Origin: Hevea brasiliensis
Lineage: Eukaryota > Streptophyta > Magnoliopsida > Malpighiales > Euphorbiaceae
Assembly: GCF_030052815.1 (NCBI RefSeq)
Contig: NC_079503.1
Span: 56,276,735 to 56,340,734, forward strand
Direction of reading: 5' to 3'
Length of the DNA stretch: 64,000 nucleotides
The notes under the pieces are model-generated. The model did no database searches, was not told where the DNA came from, and was given only the letters and a program-made list of their open reading frames with translations. Position 1 is the first letter of the stretch; each line of letters opens with the position of its first letter. The translations under genes were made by a program, and so were the position numbers. Positions 61,631 to 64,000 of the stretch are shown in pieces.

Positions 61631-64000
61631 TGTGACGCCCCTTACCCGTCTACTGTATAGCCGAGCAACAAGTGCCACATTCGGTGCCGGAGTACCCTAT
61701 CTTGTCTTATTATGTCCATTGTAACTTTTAATATCATTTAAAAGCATGTAATCTATGTGTAGAAATTTTTTTTTTATAACTTATTTCTGTGGAGACCCAG
61801 ACAGAGCCTCCCCTATTTTATTAGCATATGGCGGGTTCCACCAATTACCTGTTAACATGTTCATATTCATTTCACACATTTCCAAATCATATTCTATTGT
61901 ATCATATCATTTACAATATTTATGAGATCTCCAAAAGGTAGCATCTGTTGCATTCATATAGAAATTCATAGATAATAAATTACAAGTTTTTATTACAATC
62001 TCAAAGTTTAATTACAATCCAAAATGAAATACATCATGTTTTTATGTACAATGATCAAAAGAACAAAATCTAGACATACAAGGGCCCTATCAAAAAATAC
62101 AACTGTAGAGGTGACTAGCAGCCATTGGCAAATCTAATCGGCCTCTGTATGAGCACTACTGCTGCGATTGCTCAGACTGGTCTCCAATACCTACGCGATG
62201 GAAAACAAACGCGCTAAGCATAATGCTTAGTGGTGCATAATTTATAATAATAATAACTAAACAATTGAATTAATAATGGCAATTTATCATTTCTGGGTCT
62301 TTTACATTTTTATTGCACTTTGGAAACAATTAAAATTATCGGAATCTTTTCTATTTACTTATTGTATATTCAGTCTTAATTTATCATTTTCAATGCCCAA
62401 GAAACCTATAACAAATTATAACAGCTAGATACACGAGAGTATACTAGTTAGACAGCCATATGTCTATGTAGTATACATCGGTCATGTTAGGCATGAAGCC
62501 TGCGGGCAGGCATTTAAGCCAGATACAATATTAGGCACATTGGCCAACGAGCAGGCATAAAGCCTGTAGAACAATCATGCCAGACATATTTTATCTGTTA
62601 ATGATTATTCCTATGGGCAGTACTACTATCTATAGTCCCTAATTGGTATACCAATTGATCCAAACTAAATAAACAAGTCTAGGTATACTATGGGAAATTA
62701 CACATTATTACACATTTATTTGAGATGTTCGTATCACTTGATAGTGGGAAAATAGGTCCCACATACCTCTTTCATATGGTTTAGTGTTTAATGGCTTGTT
62801 AGGGTTAAATTCCTACCATAAGATAATTTATCTTATGAACCTTTGTTTAGGTTCAGTTTTTGTGTCTCACCTTTACCTATCCATCTAATCAGCTTGTAGC
62901 CACTTTTTGGCCATACTTCCTTCATGGAAGTTGTTCCTCTATATCTTATCTTTATTTTTCCTTTTGAATCATGTCAATTTGATTTTTAGAACCCAAGTTA
63001 TGGTTGGGTAACCATAATTGACTCATTTCTAGATTCTGGTTCCTTAACTAGGTAGCTTTTGGACTTAGAGATTACCTAATTAATAGAACATGTTGCAGTC
63101 ACTTTTAGGCATAGTGATCTTCATAAAAATTATTGTCCTATGTCTTACAATCATTGAGAATTTTGAATCATAATTTTTCAAGTTTTTTGGAATTATTTAT
63201 GGCCAATTAACTGACCTGGGCTCATGTACCCTGTGCCAACAGGTAATCAGTTCAGGTCAATGACTTCAGGTCACTTTTTAAGGTTCTTAAATTCATAATT
63301 TGAGGAAGGTTCCCAAAACAAAGTTTTACCCCTATTTCTTAGGTTTCTGTAAAGGTATGGCTTATCTCAATTGGATTTTTCTAGTGAGAGATATGACTAA
63401 AAGACTGTTCTGGGGTCAAGTGAAGTTTAGTCAGATTCCAGGTTTTGATACAGTGAATTATTCTAGCTATTTGACCTAGTTCTCTTGATTTCTGGGTTTT
63501 GGAAATACCAATTTTATAGGTCTATGTCTTGTGGATATTTTGCCACTAGTTTCATTACATTTGAGTTCTTGTAGACTAAGTTATGGATATTTTGCCAAAA
63601 TTGGTGGGGTAAGTTTATGTCCAGCAGTTTCTGGACAACCTAATTCTGGGCAGTTTTGTGACCCAACTTGGGCAAGCAATTTGGTTTGGCTTTTGGCATT
63701 TTTGGGTTCAGTGGTCTTCATGAAAATTGTAGCCCTATATCTAAGCTTTCCAATGGTATCAAATTCAGGTCATTTGGACCAGTATAGAGGGAGTTATGAC
63801 CAAATGAATATGTACTGTTCATTTGGTCATTTTCTGGGTTTTGTGCAGGGTCATCTAGATTTAGGCAGTGTTTAGGTCACGTTTTGGATAGAATTTGGGC
63901 ATGGTTTCTTCATGAAAAATGGGCTATTTTGGGTCTAGTTTCACGTCAAATTGGCCTCATACCAATTGAAGCAACACACAATCAGTTATGGTTCATCAAA
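61631..64000 (-). repeat. Element A 5' LTR, cut by window edge
   Basis: Minus-strand GGGGCGTCACA end at 61631; the LTR start lies beyond 64000. It holds hairpin 62214-62230, inverted repeat 63798-63828 and at least six ~195-bp modules (starts near 62921, 63120, 63305, 63501, 63717 and 63909). No gene is seen; short open frames here are chance. Confidence 0.92.

Noticed and set aside
1..64000. Host protein-coding gene or plant pararetrovirus
   Set aside because: Every stretch could be assigned to an LTR element except ~0.4 kb at 1812-2230 (probably LTR) and ~0.9 kb of the C interior. All RTs are followed by integrase and flanked by LTRs, which caulimovirus-type sequences are not.

Overview
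This is a gene-free piece of a plant nuclear genome. It is AT-rich and consists entirely of LTR retrotransposons inserted into one another. I see no host gene, rRNA, tRNA or CRISPR array. Chromodomain-bearing Ty3/gypsy elements with 3-4 kb LTRs and Ty1/copia elements with initiator-Met tRNA primer sites point to a flowering plant, most likely a dicot. A woody Euphorbiaceae-type genome is a weak guess from general resemblance only.

Layout. The oldest complete unit is gypsy element A (minus strand). Its 3' LTR ends at 2478, and its 5' LTR runs from 61631 past the right edge. Its ~4.9 kb interior is cut into pieces at 2479-3330, 14193-16199, 38384-38414 and 59566-61630. Three elements split it: gypsy D (3331-14192, minus, target duplication CTAAG), copia O (16200-38383, plus, CCATC) and gypsy B (38415-59565, plus, AGTGC). 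O carries a same-family copia I in its 5' LTR (17213-26725, minus, CCTAG) and a gypsy solo LTR S in its 3' LTR (33696-36807, TGTGT). B carries gypsy C (43608-53786, plus, CAGTG), which has 3.86 kb LTRs but only a gag-type interior. Positions 1-1811 hold truncated pieces: a C-type LTR with its integrase/chromodomain end, a duplicated LTR tip and a copia RT fragment. All six 5-bp target duplications can be read directly. They order the insertions: A first; then D, O and B into A; then I and S into O, and C into B.

Genes. Every element has recognisable gag/pol domains, but stops and frameshifts make nearly all of them pseudogenes. The best preserved frame is the RNase H-integrase-chromodomain frame of B (598 codons). 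Gypsy order is gag (CCHC), protease, RT, RNase H, integrase (HHCC, DDE, GPY/F), chromodomain. This order and the long LTRs fit the Tekay/Del chromovirus lineage. Copia order is gag, integrase, RT (YVDD), RNase H, with the protease region missing in both copies.

Most interesting signals: (1) a small GT-AG intron inside integrase, present in A and D and precisely absent from B; (2) a possible second, ~2.3 kb leader intron running from the LTR to just before the gag start; (3) gypsy LTRs that contain a degenerate module repeated about every 195-200 bp, at least six times in A; (4) an LTR hairpin whose stem changes in a compensated way between families; (5) an 18-bp motif shared by gypsy and copia LTRs; (6) systematic CAG/CTG to CGA differences confined to the youngest copies, which looks like a sequencing or polishing artefact and inflates the apparent decay.
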